From the NCBI GenBank assembly GCA_964415785.1, contig CAYQBU010000061.1:1-18925 (forward strand): DNA of 18,925 nucleotides, in the 5' to 3' direction. The notes below the pieces were generated by a model, which made no database searches, was not told where the DNA came from, and saw nothing but the letters and a program-made list of their open reading frames with translations. Shown in pieces: positions 1-7,694 of the stretch; the stretch's first letter is position 1; every line of letters starts with the position of its first letter. The position numbers and the translations under genes are program-made. Source of the DNA: SLJM01 sp964415785 (GTDB lineage Bacteria > Myxococcota_A > Bradymonadia > Bradymonadales > Bradymonadaceae).

Positions 1-2531
1 GAGGCCTGATGGGAGGCCTCCATGATGATAAACTCCGCCCCCATCGCCTCCTGGCCGTCGAGGTCTTCCCGAAGTTTTTCCAGCACTTCCTCCACCATCA
101 ATGGTCGGCCCAGGGCCCACCCGATATAGGCTTTGCTGATGCGCGCTTGATTGAGCAGCCATGCGCTGTCTTCTCGCTGTGTGCCCTTCCATGCTTCGCT
201 GAGGTGATGCTCACATCGCGACGAATCCAGAGCTCCCAGATGACTCAACGCAAGATGTCGGTGCAGGTGCGCCCGTGCCGGGGTCTGTGTCGTCGATTGC
301 AGCGCCCCTTCCCAGAGGGCGATAGCCTCCTGATGATGGCCGGCATGCCCCCGATCCTCGGCGGCCAACTCAAAGTAGATGGCCGCCTCTTCCTCCCGTC
401 CGCCTCTCTTGAGATGTTCGGCGACCAACCGCGGATCGCAGCCTTTCGTACGCCAGCGCTCGACGAGCAGCAATCCAATGCGCCGGTGAAGGGCTCGACG
501 CCACTCTGGACTGAGCATGTCGAGCACCGCCTCGCCCAGGATCGGTTCTACCAGCTCCACCTCCCGCTTGTGCGCCGACAAACGCATCACAACCAGGTGG
601 CGCCGAAGTGCTGTCTGCAACACGTGCTCGGCTTCCTCCTTGCTTCGCCCCCCTTCGCGAAGCATCTTCCTGGCCAGATCCCAGGGCACCTCTTCGCCCA
701 TCAGGGCCAACAACTCCACGCATTCACGAACTGCCACACCGACCTTCGCCAGCCGACGGCGCAGCGATTGGCGCAGCGACGTCGGCACCCCCATGGACTC
801 CAGGGCCTCAAATCGCCCCTGCCACTCGCCGGCCGAAACGCGCCAGATCAACCCCTCGTCAATAAAATGACGACACATCTCCTCGATATAAGAGGGATGT
901 CCATCGGCCGCCTCCGCCACCTCACTGAGCCACTGGTCGCTGAGACCATCGAGTCCCAACTGATCGACAAAGAAGTACTCTACATCGCTTCGCGTCACTC
1001 CCTCGATGGGCATCAATCGAACGCCCTTATTTTCTCGAAATCGCCGGCTCACCGAGCCGGGGCGCGTCGTAGCCACGATCGCCGGCCTCGGTGTCGAGGC
1101 CTCCTGTTCGCGATACCAACGGTGGATGAGCTGCATTGAGAACTCGTCGAGCTCATCGAAGTCGTCGATCAGAATGACCAGTGACATCTTGGACAGGCGT
1201 CCCGTCACTGTCGACAGCAGCTCCATCAACCACCATTGCTCTCGAATATAGTCATCGCGGGCCCCAGCGGTGACAATGCCGAGCCTGGTCAGGAAGTTCC
1301 GCACCCGAAGTGCCAGGGTATACCGGTCCAGGTCGCGATGGTCATGGCTCATCGCCAGCCTCAAACTCCGCTCCAAGATGGCCACCAAATCCCCGAAGGG
1401 TCTCCCCTCCCCTTCGCAGCGATGGGTCACCACCAGATGGCCGCTCAATTTGGAGGCCGTCTCCACGTCCATCAACAGGCGACTTTTTCCACTGCCCTGG
1501 GGCGCCCGTATCAAATAGAGCTCCCCACTCTGCTCTTGCTTGGCCACCGAGAGCCACTCGCGGATCAGATCGGACTCGTCGCGCCGTCGGGCCAAAATTC
1601 CACGCTCGAAATAGCCGCGAATCACCGGGGTCGCAGCCTCGTCAAAGGAGTTGGCCAGCTGGCCGATGGACTGCTCGCGCATCCCAGACGATTCCGTTGC
1701 CAGCGCCTGAATGGCCTCTCCCGCATCGGCATAATCAACCCCTGTGACCTGTCGAAGCAGTGCCATCGTAAAACGGCTCAAGCTCAGCGGCACCTCATCG
1801 TTGAGCCGATGGGGCTCCGGAGGCCGAAAATCCTCCTCCGTTGGAGGGGGATCGTCCTTGCTCCTGGGCCCAAAGGGCAACACCCCACAGAGGGCATAAT
1901 AGAGCGTAACGCCCAGGCTATAGAGATCAGAGCGCACCTGGGCTTTTTCTCCCCGAATGATCTCGGGAGCCATATAAGAGCGCGTTCCCCCACGCAGGGT
2001 GTCTCGCTTGGGGTTCATGCTCGACAGGCCAAAGTCGACGAGCTTGACCATCGGCCGTGCGCTGGCGTCGTCGAGCCACAACAGCATCACATTTGCCGGC
2101 TTGATGTCGCGGTGGATCATCCCCATGGCGTGCAGATAGGCCAACCCCTCCAATATCTGAAGCGTCACATCGAGCAACGCGTCGGGTTCCAATAATGCAC
2201 GGGCATCCTGGAGGCTAAACCCATCGATATACTCCTCGGCCAAATACACCCCCCCGTCGGGGAGCATTCCGTAGTCGTAGACCTCGACTAGATTGGGGTG
2301 GTCGAGCTTGGAGAGGATTTCGAATTCACGGCGCAGCATCTTGCCCTGCACCGTATCGCAGGCATCGGCACTCAAGACCTTCAGTGCTGCCTGGCGCCCA
2401 TCCATATGTTGGTCTTTAACCAGGTAGACCGCTCCTCCCGCGCCTCGTCCCAGGGGCTTTTGATACTCGTAACGGCCGGCGAAAATCCGACTGTCGCTAC
2501 CCCCTTTCTTCTTTTTGTGAACATTGCTCAT
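1..2531 (-). CDS. Serine/threonine protein kinase fused to AAA+/STAND-type ATPase, partial (C-terminus off window)
   Basis: The minus strand is open from an ATG at 2531 to the left edge, giving 843 complete codons without a stop. Residues about 20-285 form a Hanks-type kinase with a Gly-rich loop (LGRGAGGAVYLV, 27-38), Lys51 in ALKVL, Glu71, the catalytic loop HRDIKPANVM (140-149), DFG at 166-168 and APE at 188-190, so it should be active. From about 315 an ATPase module follows: Walker A APQGSGKS (343-350) and Walker B LVILIDDFDE (451-460). The remainder is helical and TPR-like. No transmembrane segment lies between kinase and ATPase, so it is probably cytoplasmic. Kinase-AAA-TPR fusions are common signalling proteins in Myxococcota; the ATPase and repeats are thought to sense ligands or partners. 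The target is unknown. Upstream is a divergent barrel gene, with about 200 bp shared between them. Confidence 0.95.
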   Translation of the reverse strand, partial: MSNVHKKKKGGSDSRIFAGRYEYQKPLGRGAGGAVYLVKDQHMDGRQAALKVLSADACDTVQGKMLRREFEILSKLDHPNLVEVYDYGMLPDGGVYLAEEYIDGFSLQDARALLEPDALLDVTLQILEGLAYLHAMGMIHRDIKPANVMLLWLDDASARPMVKLVDFGLSSMNPKRDTLRGGTRSYMAPEIIRGEKAQVRSDLYSLGVTLYYALCGVLPFGPRSKDDPPPTEEDFRPPEPHRLNDEVPLSLSRFTMALLRQVTGVDYADAGEAIQALATESSGMREQSIGQLANSFDEAATPVIRGYFERGILARRRDESDLIREWLSVAKQEQSGELYLIRAPQGSGKSRLLMDVETASKLSGHLVVTHRCEGEGRPFGDLVAILERSLRLAMSHDHRDLDRYTLALRVRNFLTRLGIVTAGARDDYIREQWWLMELLSTVTGRLSKMSLVILIDDFDELDEFSMQLIHRWYREQEASTPRPAIVATTRPGSVSRRFRENKGVRLMPIEGVTRSDVEYFFVDQLGLDGLSDQWLSEVAEAADGHPSYIEEMCRHFIDEGLIWRVSAGEWQGRFEALESMGVPTSLRQSLRRRLAKVGVAVRECVELLALMGEEVPWDLARKMLREGGRSKEEAEHVLQTALRRHLVVMRLSAHKREVELVEPILGEAVLDMLSPEWRRALHRRIGLLLVERWRTKGCDPRLVAEHLKRGGREEEAAIYFELAAEDRGHAGHHQEAIALWEGALQSTTQTPARAHLHRHLALSHLGALDSSRCEHHLSEAWKGTQREDSAWLLNQARISKAYIGWALGRPLMVEEVLEKLREDLDGQEAMGAEFIIMEASHQA

Positions 2532-2662
2532 GCTCCGACCATCCCGCGCTGGTGACCCATCGACTGTCAGCATGCCATGGCGTTATCTGCTGATGATCAC
2601 CCTACGCCATATTCCATCACCTTGCCACGTCGCCGCCCCCACATTGACCGATGCGCTTTCCG

Positions 2663-2692
2663 TTGCCAGCTCCCCCACAATCCGCTACAACT
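2663..2692 (+). promoter_or_regulatory. Candidate sigma70-type promoter for the barrel gene at 2731
   Basis: TTGCCA (2663-2668) is separated by exactly 17 bases from TACAAC (2687 region, 2686-2691). This would start transcription about 30 bases before the ATG at 2731. It lies in the 199-bp region between the divergent kinase and barrel genes. The match is by eye to the general consensus, and the -10 element is only a 4/6 match. Confidence 0.35.
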
Positions 2693-2730
2693 GCAGTGGT
2701 TCAGTACCTCATAAAACCTACCAGTTTACT

Positions 2731-3591
2731 ATGAAAAACATTTCAGTCCTTCTCTTCGCCCTCTTCACCACCACCGCCATCGCTGTATTTCCACTGGCTG
2801 CCGAGGCCAGTCCTTGGACCAAGAGCGCCGGAGAATACTACCTCAAGCTGGGGCATTCCTATTACGACGCCAGCGGTCACCGCACGCCCAGCGGCGACGT
2901 TATCGATTCCGATCACTTCAGCCTCACCACTTTTGTGTACGGCGAGGTCGGTCTACTTGAAGACCTCCACGCCCGTTTCTACCTCCCTTTGGGCTATGGG
3001 CGCACGACGTATGATACCGGCGAATATGGCTCTTATTTTGGGTTTGAGGATAGCGAATGGGCGCTTCAGTATTCGCCGCTGGATCTGGGGTTTCCCACGG
3101 CCCTACGATTGGAGGTCAAACTCCCCCTCTATGGCTACACGTTTGAGAACCCGCCAGTACCTGCACGCGGCGACCATCAGATCGATTATACGCTCTGGAT
3201 CTCCGCCGGAGGCGGGCTCCATAGCCGCGAAATTCCGCTCTACTACTCACTGGACGTGGGCTATCGCCACCGTACCTCAACGACGCCCGGTTCATCCGTC
3301 GACTTGAGCGGCGTCGACTTCTCCGATGCCCTGGTCAGTTTTGCCCAGATTGGCTATACCCTCGCCGATCGGGTCGATGTGGGTCTCAACTCCTCAGCGA
3401 TCATCCCCTTTGACCGCGGTGATTTTGACGAGTCCTACCTCACCGTGGGTCCCTCACTNNNNNNNNNNCTTTTCTTTCCCCTCAACGATCGGATTGCCCT
3501 GGAGGCCGATGCCTACACCATGCCCTTTGTGCGCAACACTGGACAGGGATGGGCGGTCACCACCGGTATTTCTCTTCGACGCGATCGCTAA
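2731..3591 (+). CDS. Predicted outer-membrane beta-barrel protein with signal peptide, interrupted by assembly gap
   Basis: The start is placed at ATG 2731, where a classical signal peptide begins (MKNISVLLFALFTTTAIAV, cleavage likely after AEA near residue 27). The reading frame extends upstream to 2524 but that part is not protein-like. The mature protein of about 260 residues opens with SPWTKSAGEYYLKLG and shows alternating aromatic and polar residues with Gly-rich turns, as expected of a 10-14-strand outer-membrane barrel. No family is recognised with certainty; a porin or transport-type barrel is the likeliest role. No clear Shine-Dalgarno precedes the ATG. Ten Ns at 3459-3468 fall in codons 243-246, and the frame continues on both sides. 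The stop overlaps the stop of the convergent protease gene by four bases. Confidence 0.8.
   Translation: MKNISVLLFALFTTTAIAVFPLAAEASPWTKSAGEYYLKLGHSYYDASGHRTPSGDVIDSDHFSLTTFVYGEVGLLEDLHARFYLPLGYGRTTYDTGEYGSYFGFEDSEWALQYSPLDLGFPTALRLEVKLPLYGYTFENPPVPARGDHQIDYTLWISAGGGLHSREIPLYYSLDVGYRHRTSTTPGSSVDLSGVDFSDALVSFAQIGYTLADRVDVGLNSSAIIPFDRGDFDESYLTVGPSXXXXLFFPLNDRIALEADAYTMPFVRNTGQGWAVTTGISLRRDR
3459..3468. other. Assembly gap (10 Ns)
   Basis: Ten undetermined bases lie inside the barrel gene. The frame is maintained and plausible barrel sequence continues on both sides, so the missing length is probably close to ten bases or a compatible multiple. Repeats or extra codons could be hidden here. Confidence 0.99.
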
Positions 3592-4631
3592 TGATGGGTC
3601 TCTAAGAACTCCATGGCCCCCTCCAGTGCGGCATCGGCTCTTCCGTCGTCGTTGCCCTTGGGGAGGTAGCGATGCGGCGGGATGCCGATGCGCTCATAAG
3701 AGCGCCCTTCTGGGCAGCGCGCATCTTGCACCGAGATGGTAAACATCCACCCGTTGGCCAACTCCCGCGGCAAGAACATCGCCATTCCCCCACCGGTGTG
3801 GGTCCCCATATGATAGACATGGTCGTATTGGCGAAGGCCAAGCGTCAGCCACTCGGCGGCGCTAAACGTACGCCGATTGGTTAATACCACGATCGGCTGG
3901 GTGTAGGGGTCCATCTCATGGGGTTTGACGTACCAGTGGCGTGGGCTTGAAAAGTCCTGGTGGTCGGGACCACTGCGGCTTCGAGTCATCAAAAATCGAC
4001 GTCGCTCCGGGGCAAAAAAGCCGGCAATATACTTGGCGTTAAAGGCCCGGCCCCCGGGATTATTGCGAAGATCGATGACCATCGCCTGCGTATCCTGCAA
4101 ATCCTCGACCACCGACGCTATCTCCTCGACCCAACCGGATACGTCGGTCCCCCGACCGCTGCCGCCGGCCAGAGACCCGATGCGAAGGTAGCCGATGTCG
4201 CCCTCCAGACGTCCGTATAGCATCTGGCCCGTATCTCCCTCCAAGACCTCACCGTTGAGAAATTGTTGGCGAATCACCTCACTATCGTAGCCATCGTCGC
4301 GAGCCCTCAAATTTTGATTGCTCAACGCCCGCTGGCCGTTGCCCACGATATAGACGTGACCGTCCTCCAGATAGGCGATCATTTGACCGAAGACCTCAAA
4401 GAGTTCCTCTTCCGTGGTCATGGGGTCGACCTCGGGGCGATAGCGCTCGTAGATCGCATCCCAGTCCACGGCCTTGACCTCAAAATGGGCATAGTAGCGA
4501 TCGTAGGCGAGCCAGAACTCATCGAAGAGTGATTCCGGATCCGTTGGGCGGTCATCGCCGATCCACTGAGCTCCGCAAGACAGTCCCAGAACCATCACCA
4601 CCATCGCGCCGATCACCTTTAACTTCCCCAT
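3588..4631 (-). CDS. S41 family (C-terminal-processing/tricorn-like) peptidase, lipoprotein
   Basis: This is a 347-residue protein starting at ATG 4631, preceded by a strong GGGGGAG ribosome-binding site. A GTG at 4682 would add 17 residues ahead of the signal sequence and is less likely, although it overlaps the upstream stop as GTGA. The N-terminus (KLKVIGAMVVMVLGLSC) is a signal peptide with Cys19 as a probable lipid attachment site; Gly at -3 makes the lipobox imperfect. Residues about 34-92 match the helical N-terminal domain of S41 peptidases (FWLAYDRYYAHF, YLEDGHV). The protease core has VIDLRNNPGG (185-194) and the nucleophile motif TFSAAE with Ser257. No PDZ domain is obvious. It should cleave peptides or unfolded proteins in the periplasm. 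It lies directly downstream of a barrel gene, probably in the same transcript. Confidence 0.9.
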   Translation of the reverse strand: MGKLKVIGAMVVMVLGLSCGAQWIGDDRPTDPESLFDEFWLAYDRYYAHFEVKAVDWDAIYERYRPEVDPMTTEEELFEVFGQMIAYLEDGHVYIVGNGQRALSNQNLRARDDGYDSEVIRQQFLNGEVLEGDTGQMLYGRLEGDIGYLRIGSLAGGSGRGTDVSGWVEEIASVVEDLQDTQAMVIDLRNNPGGRAFNAKYIAGFFAPERRRFLMTRSRSGPDHQDFSSPRHWYVKPHEMDPYTQPIVVLTNRRTFSAAEWLTLGLRQYDHVYHMGTHTGGGMAMFLPRELANGWMFTISVQDARCPEGRSYERIGIPPHRYLPKGNDDGRADAALEGAMEFLETHH

Positions 4632-4678
4632 CTCTCCCCCTTGTTTTTCAATCTCTATTTCCGGCGGGCAGCACTGGC

Positions 4679-5554
4679 TCACCAGGTCAGTCTCGTCCCC
4701 AATTGCACGCCCCGTTGATAAGCCCTGGTCTGTCGTCCATCGTCGACGCCGACGCCGCGAAGATAGCCCCCGGCTTCCAGGGACCAGTTGCCATCAACGG
4801 GGACATCGATTCGCAACTCCAGGTCCCACATCTGCAGACTCCGCAGGCTCATCCACTGCCCATAGCTAAGAATTCGCCGGCGTTGCTCCACGAGGCGCAG
4901 TCGCTGGTCACCTCGCAGGGCATGGCTGGGACGCATTCCACGCCCCGCCAAAGCTAACCCCCCTCTCAGCTCCCACCCCAGATATGTCCAGCCCCCCCGA
5001 AGCCCAGCTCGCAGGTCGGCGCTGAGCGTCGCCTCCCAGGTCTCCACGGATCCGATCTGCGCCGGGTGGTAGGTATAGCTTCGAAAGAAGGTCCACTGTC
5101 GGAGCTGGCCTCCCCCAATGACCTGCAGGCGTCGATGCACTGGCCAGCGGTAGAGGCCGCCCAGACGTATATCGACCACCGCGCTTTGCGCCGTCCCTAG
5201 CCCGGAGTCGACGGGCCCGCTCAGATTCCCGCCGTTGACGCCACTTCCATATCCGCTGGCCCCCAGATACCACTCCGTCGATGAGCGGTGCCATCGCCCT
5301 TCCAGGGTCAGCGGAAACCCCTGACCCTCATATCGCCTCGGAGAGCCCAGGAGATCTCGACTCTGGATATGTTCAACGCCCATCCCCAACGTTAGCGACC
5401 ATTGATGCGGGGCTTCTTGCTCCTCTGGCGCCGCGGCGTCGACGGGCACGCCCCACAATACCGATGCCAGCATCACCCCCAGGGCCAAGAACCACGGACT
5501 CGCACCGCGCGACAAAAGCAACTCCACTCTACGCCATTCCACCCATCGAGCCAT
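4679..5554 (-). CDS. Hypothetical outer-membrane beta-barrel protein
   Basis: A 291-residue protein starts at ATG 5554, seven to nine bases after a GGGGGG ribosome-binding site. Residues about 17-42 form a signal peptide with probable cleavage after DAAA. The mature part is rich in alternating aromatic or hydrophobic and polar residues with Arg/Gly-rich turns, and it ends in Leu-Thr-Trp. A terminal aromatic residue is the usual insertion signal of outer-membrane barrels. No named family is recognised. The protease gene follows immediately and they share a GTGA junction, suggesting co-expression and possibly a protease-barrel functional pair in the envelope. The localisation is well supported, but the function is unknown. 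Confidence 0.75.
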   Translation of the reverse strand: MARWVEWRRVELLLSRGASPWFLALGVMLASVLWGVPVDAAAPEEQEAPHQWSLTLGMGVEHIQSRDLLGSPRRYEGQGFPLTLEGRWHRSSTEWYLGASGYGSGVNGGNLSGPVDSGLGTAQSAVVDIRLGGLYRWPVHRRLQVIGGGQLRQWTFFRSYTYHPAQIGSVETWEATLSADLRAGLRGGWTYLGWELRGGLALAGRGMRPSHALRGDQRLRLVEQRRRILSYGQWMSLRSLQMWDLELRIDVPVDGNWSLEAGGYLRGVGVDDGRQTRAYQRGVQLGTRLTW

Positions 5555-5638
5555 GGTCCCCCCGAACCTTTCTCGTCTTTACGAACGATCACCGATCAAA
5601 GCTAATCTCGCTTTGGCCCCTGGCAATCATCGTCCCCT

Positions 5639-6589
5639 CTACTTTCCGCCACCGTCCAGGTCGCCATCGGCCCCCGCCTGACGTTCGCCGGCCTCCATAT
5701 CGTCGGCCCACTGGTGAATCCTCTCGATCTGGCTTTGGACCTCGCCAAGTGACTCCTCCAGTTTCACCAATTCGCGCTGCAGGCTGACCGGGCCTTTCAT
5801 CGTGGCTCGCACCTCTTCTCGGTGAGCCTCCGCCGTCGCTTCATCCATGCCGCTGATGATCACACCGATAAACAGATTGAGCACGATCATCGTGCCCATG
5901 AGAACAAAGGACACGAAGTATAGCGGCCCGATGATGGGAAACGTCTGTGGCGACGTGCACATCTCCTCGCGAAACCCGTAGCCGTAGACGTCGCAGCCAT
6001 AGAGCTGGGTGTAGAGAATATTGGTCCAATCCTCGAGGGTCACGATGCGAAACAGGGTCAGCAGCGACTCCTGGAGCGTCCCAAAGTGGACGGGATCATT
6101 CTTGGCAAATAGAAACGACCCCGCCACGGCATACATATAGAACATCAACCCCAGCAGGAGGCTGACGTAGATCATCGACGGAATGCTCTTGAGCAGCGCC
6201 GTCACCAGGATGCGCAGTCGAGGAATGAACCGAATGAGCCGCAGCACCCGCAGTAATCTGGCGAGCCTGGCCACCAACGCATATTGCCCGGCAGCGGGCA
6301 CCATCGCCAGCACCACGATCGTAAAATCAAAGACATTCCAGGGGTCCTGGAAATACTTCCACGGCCGCCGCCCCTGAGCTCCCATTTTCATCGCGATCTC
6401 CACGATGAAGATCGCCAGCACGATCCGATCGAGCCATTGCAGCCAACTTCCATAGGCCTCGACCATTGATGGATAGGTCTCTACCCCCACCAACACCCCC
6501 GCAAAAATGATGACGGCGATGATGAACGTCTCGAAGGGCTTGGACTCTGTGATTCGCTTCAAATGGCTGGCAATGGATGTGGTGGTCAT
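5639..6589 (-). CDS. Voltage-gated cation channel, single-domain NaChBac/BacNav-like (ion transporter)
   Basis: This 316-residue protein has the full six-transmembrane layout of homotetrameric bacterial voltage-gated channels. S1 lies at about 20-37, S2 at 51-69 and S3 at 85-100. S4 carries Arg at every third position (108, 111, 114, 117, 120). S5 lies at 137-161, followed by the pore loop and S6 at 222-247. The selectivity filter reads TLEDWTN (184-190), where BacNav channels typically have TLESWSM. A C-terminal segment (268-297) has heptad spacing and should form the tetrameric coiled coil. The pore-S6 linker is long and holds Cys199 and Cys211, which could form a disulphide. It conducts Na or Ca across the inner membrane; the filter suggests some Ca preference (inference). 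It is co-directional with the genes on either side, with no terminator seen. Confidence 0.93.
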   Translation of the reverse strand: MTTTSIASHLKRITESKPFETFIIAVIIFAGVLVGVETYPSMVEAYGSWLQWLDRIVLAIFIVEIAMKMGAQGRRPWKYFQDPWNVFDFTIVVLAMVPAAGQYALVARLARLLRVLRLIRFIPRLRILVTALLKSIPSMIYVSLLLGLMFYMYAVAGSFLFAKNDPVHFGTLQESLLTLFRIVTLEDWTNILYTQLYGCDVYGYGFREEMCTSPQTFPIIGPLYFVSFVLMGTMIVLNLFIGVIISGMDEATAEAHREEVRATMKGPVSLQRELVKLEESLGEVQSQIERIHQWADDMEAGERQAGADGDLDGGGK

Positions 6590-6647
6590 GAACTTCTCGC
6601 CTGGGTTTAAAGCGGTGGTTCCCGGGCTTTCGCCGGCTCTCTTAGGT

Positions 6648-7574
6648 CTAGTGTCGACACTGCTCTATATAGCGACTGGCCAACGCCGCCAAGCGAGAGC
6701 CCACCTCAACCCGGGGGGTTCCCCAGGGCAGCGCCATCGCACAGGCCACATCTCGTCCCACCTCCAGGGAGTGCCAGTTTTCCCCGGTTTGCCGGGCTCG
6801 AATCAGTGGCGCCGGGGCCAGGCCGCTCTCTTCATCGACCGGACAGCTTCCCCACTGCACGTCCAGATCCGATTGCTGGGCGATGACCACGGCCACCAGA
6901 TCGCAGAGGCCCTGATAGATCATGGGCTCTATCATCACCATCGCCTGCTCGCGCACCGACGCCTCAACTCCCAAAAGCGACTCCACCGTCGACAGCCCTT
7001 CCATATCGGGCCCAATCGCTGTTTGCCCGCGTTGCTTCTCCAACGCGTCGCAGAGCACCTTGCTGAACCAACCCGGCGACTGGCCCCATATCTGGCCCTC
7101 CATCGCCTCGGCGATGATCCTGGCCAGCCCATGGTCTTCATCCGTCGAATTGACCACATCGACGCGCCATAGCGCCGAGGGCCGATCGGCGACCTGGCGC
7201 CCCCCGCGCCGGGCCCGGCGTTGGAACACCTCGAATTGCTCGTACTCCTCGGCATTCATCCCCAGGCTCTTGACCTCCTGGAAGCCCTGGTCTCCCAGCG
7301 CCTTCTCCAGCGCCTGGTCGGGCCGTTCGTAAAAAACCGCATCGAGGGAATTGACGACACCCCTGTCTTCTTCATACCCTGTGGGGGGTTGCGAGACTGC
7401 TGCCAGTAACGTAGCCTCTACCAAGCCGCGAATGCCATGAATAATCTTGTCTTCACCGGGGCTCGTTGACCAAATCGCCAAGCACCATCGACGCGACTGG
7501 TCTCCCGACACGGTGACGACTTCGGGGTGTACCGCGGCTTCCTGTAAATCTTTGTTTTCAGAATCTTGACGCAT
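6648..7574 (-). CDS. Hypothetical protein, soluble, unrecognised
   Basis: The start is set at ATG 7574 (308 residues) because AAGGAT lies about seven bases upstream. The open frame reaches back to 7646, but that adds a low-complexity leader. There is no signal peptide or membrane segment. The protein is acidic and mixed alpha/beta in character, with conserved-looking stretches such as RRWCLAIWSTSPGEDKIIHG near the N-terminus, an Arg-rich patch QRRARRGGRQ in the middle, and a Cys-containing C-terminal half. No catalytic motif or domain is recognised. It is divergent from rho across about 120 bp and leads the minus-strand run that continues into the channel gene. Codon pattern and third-position GC look like its neighbours, so it is probably a real gene. 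Confidence 0.75.
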   Translation of the reverse strand: MRQDSENKDLQEAAVHPEVVTVSGDQSRRWCLAIWSTSPGEDKIIHGIRGLVEATLLAAVSQPPTGYEEDRGVVNSLDAVFYERPDQALEKALGDQGFQEVKSLGMNAEEYEQFEVFQRRARRGGRQVADRPSALWRVDVVNSTDEDHGLARIIAEAMEGQIWGQSPGWFSKVLCDALEKQRGQTAIGPDMEGLSTVESLLGVEASVREQAMVMIEPMIYQGLCDLVAVVIAQQSDLDVQWGSCPVDEESGLAPAPLIRARQTGENWHSLEVGRDVACAMALPWGTPRVEVGSRLAALASRYIEQCRH

Positions 7575-7647
7575 CGTTATATCCTTCGTGGACGGTGATC
7601 CATCTTTGGAGAGCGGAACCCTGAGGGGGTCCGGTTGCTCGACCATC

Positions 7648-7663
7648 GTGGGTCATGAACCAC
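7648..7663. promoter_or_regulatory. Imperfect 16-bp palindrome upstream of rho
   Basis: GTGGGTCATGAACCAC has half-sites that match with a single mismatch. It lies 31 bases before the rho ATG and about 75 bases upstream of the divergent gene's start. It could be a dimeric regulator site controlling both genes, or a hairpin in the rho leader. Rho autoregulation through its leader is known in other bacteria, but there is no direct evidence for it here. Confidence 0.3.
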
Positions 7664-7694
7664 TCAGTCTTCAACCTCAAAGAAATAAATACAC

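Noticed and set aside
9..1139. Long plus-strand open frame (376 codons) at the left end
   Set aside because: It is antisense to the kinase-AAA+ gene, whose minus-strand frame has clear kinase and Walker motifs. The plus translation shows no domain and an unnatural composition rich in His, Arg and Pro.
1236..2195. Plus-strand open frame (319 codons)
   Set aside because: It is a shadow of the kinase domain on the other strand; long antisense frames are expected in GC-rich codon usage.
2524..2730. N-terminal extension of the barrel gene
   Set aside because: It precedes a textbook signal peptide, overlaps the kinase start region, and would bury the signal sequence inside the protein.
7558..7694. 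Possible frameshifted N-terminal domain of Rho upstream
   Set aside because: An in-frame TAA lies nine bases upstream. No other frame encodes an OB-fold, and most of the region belongs to the divergent gene.
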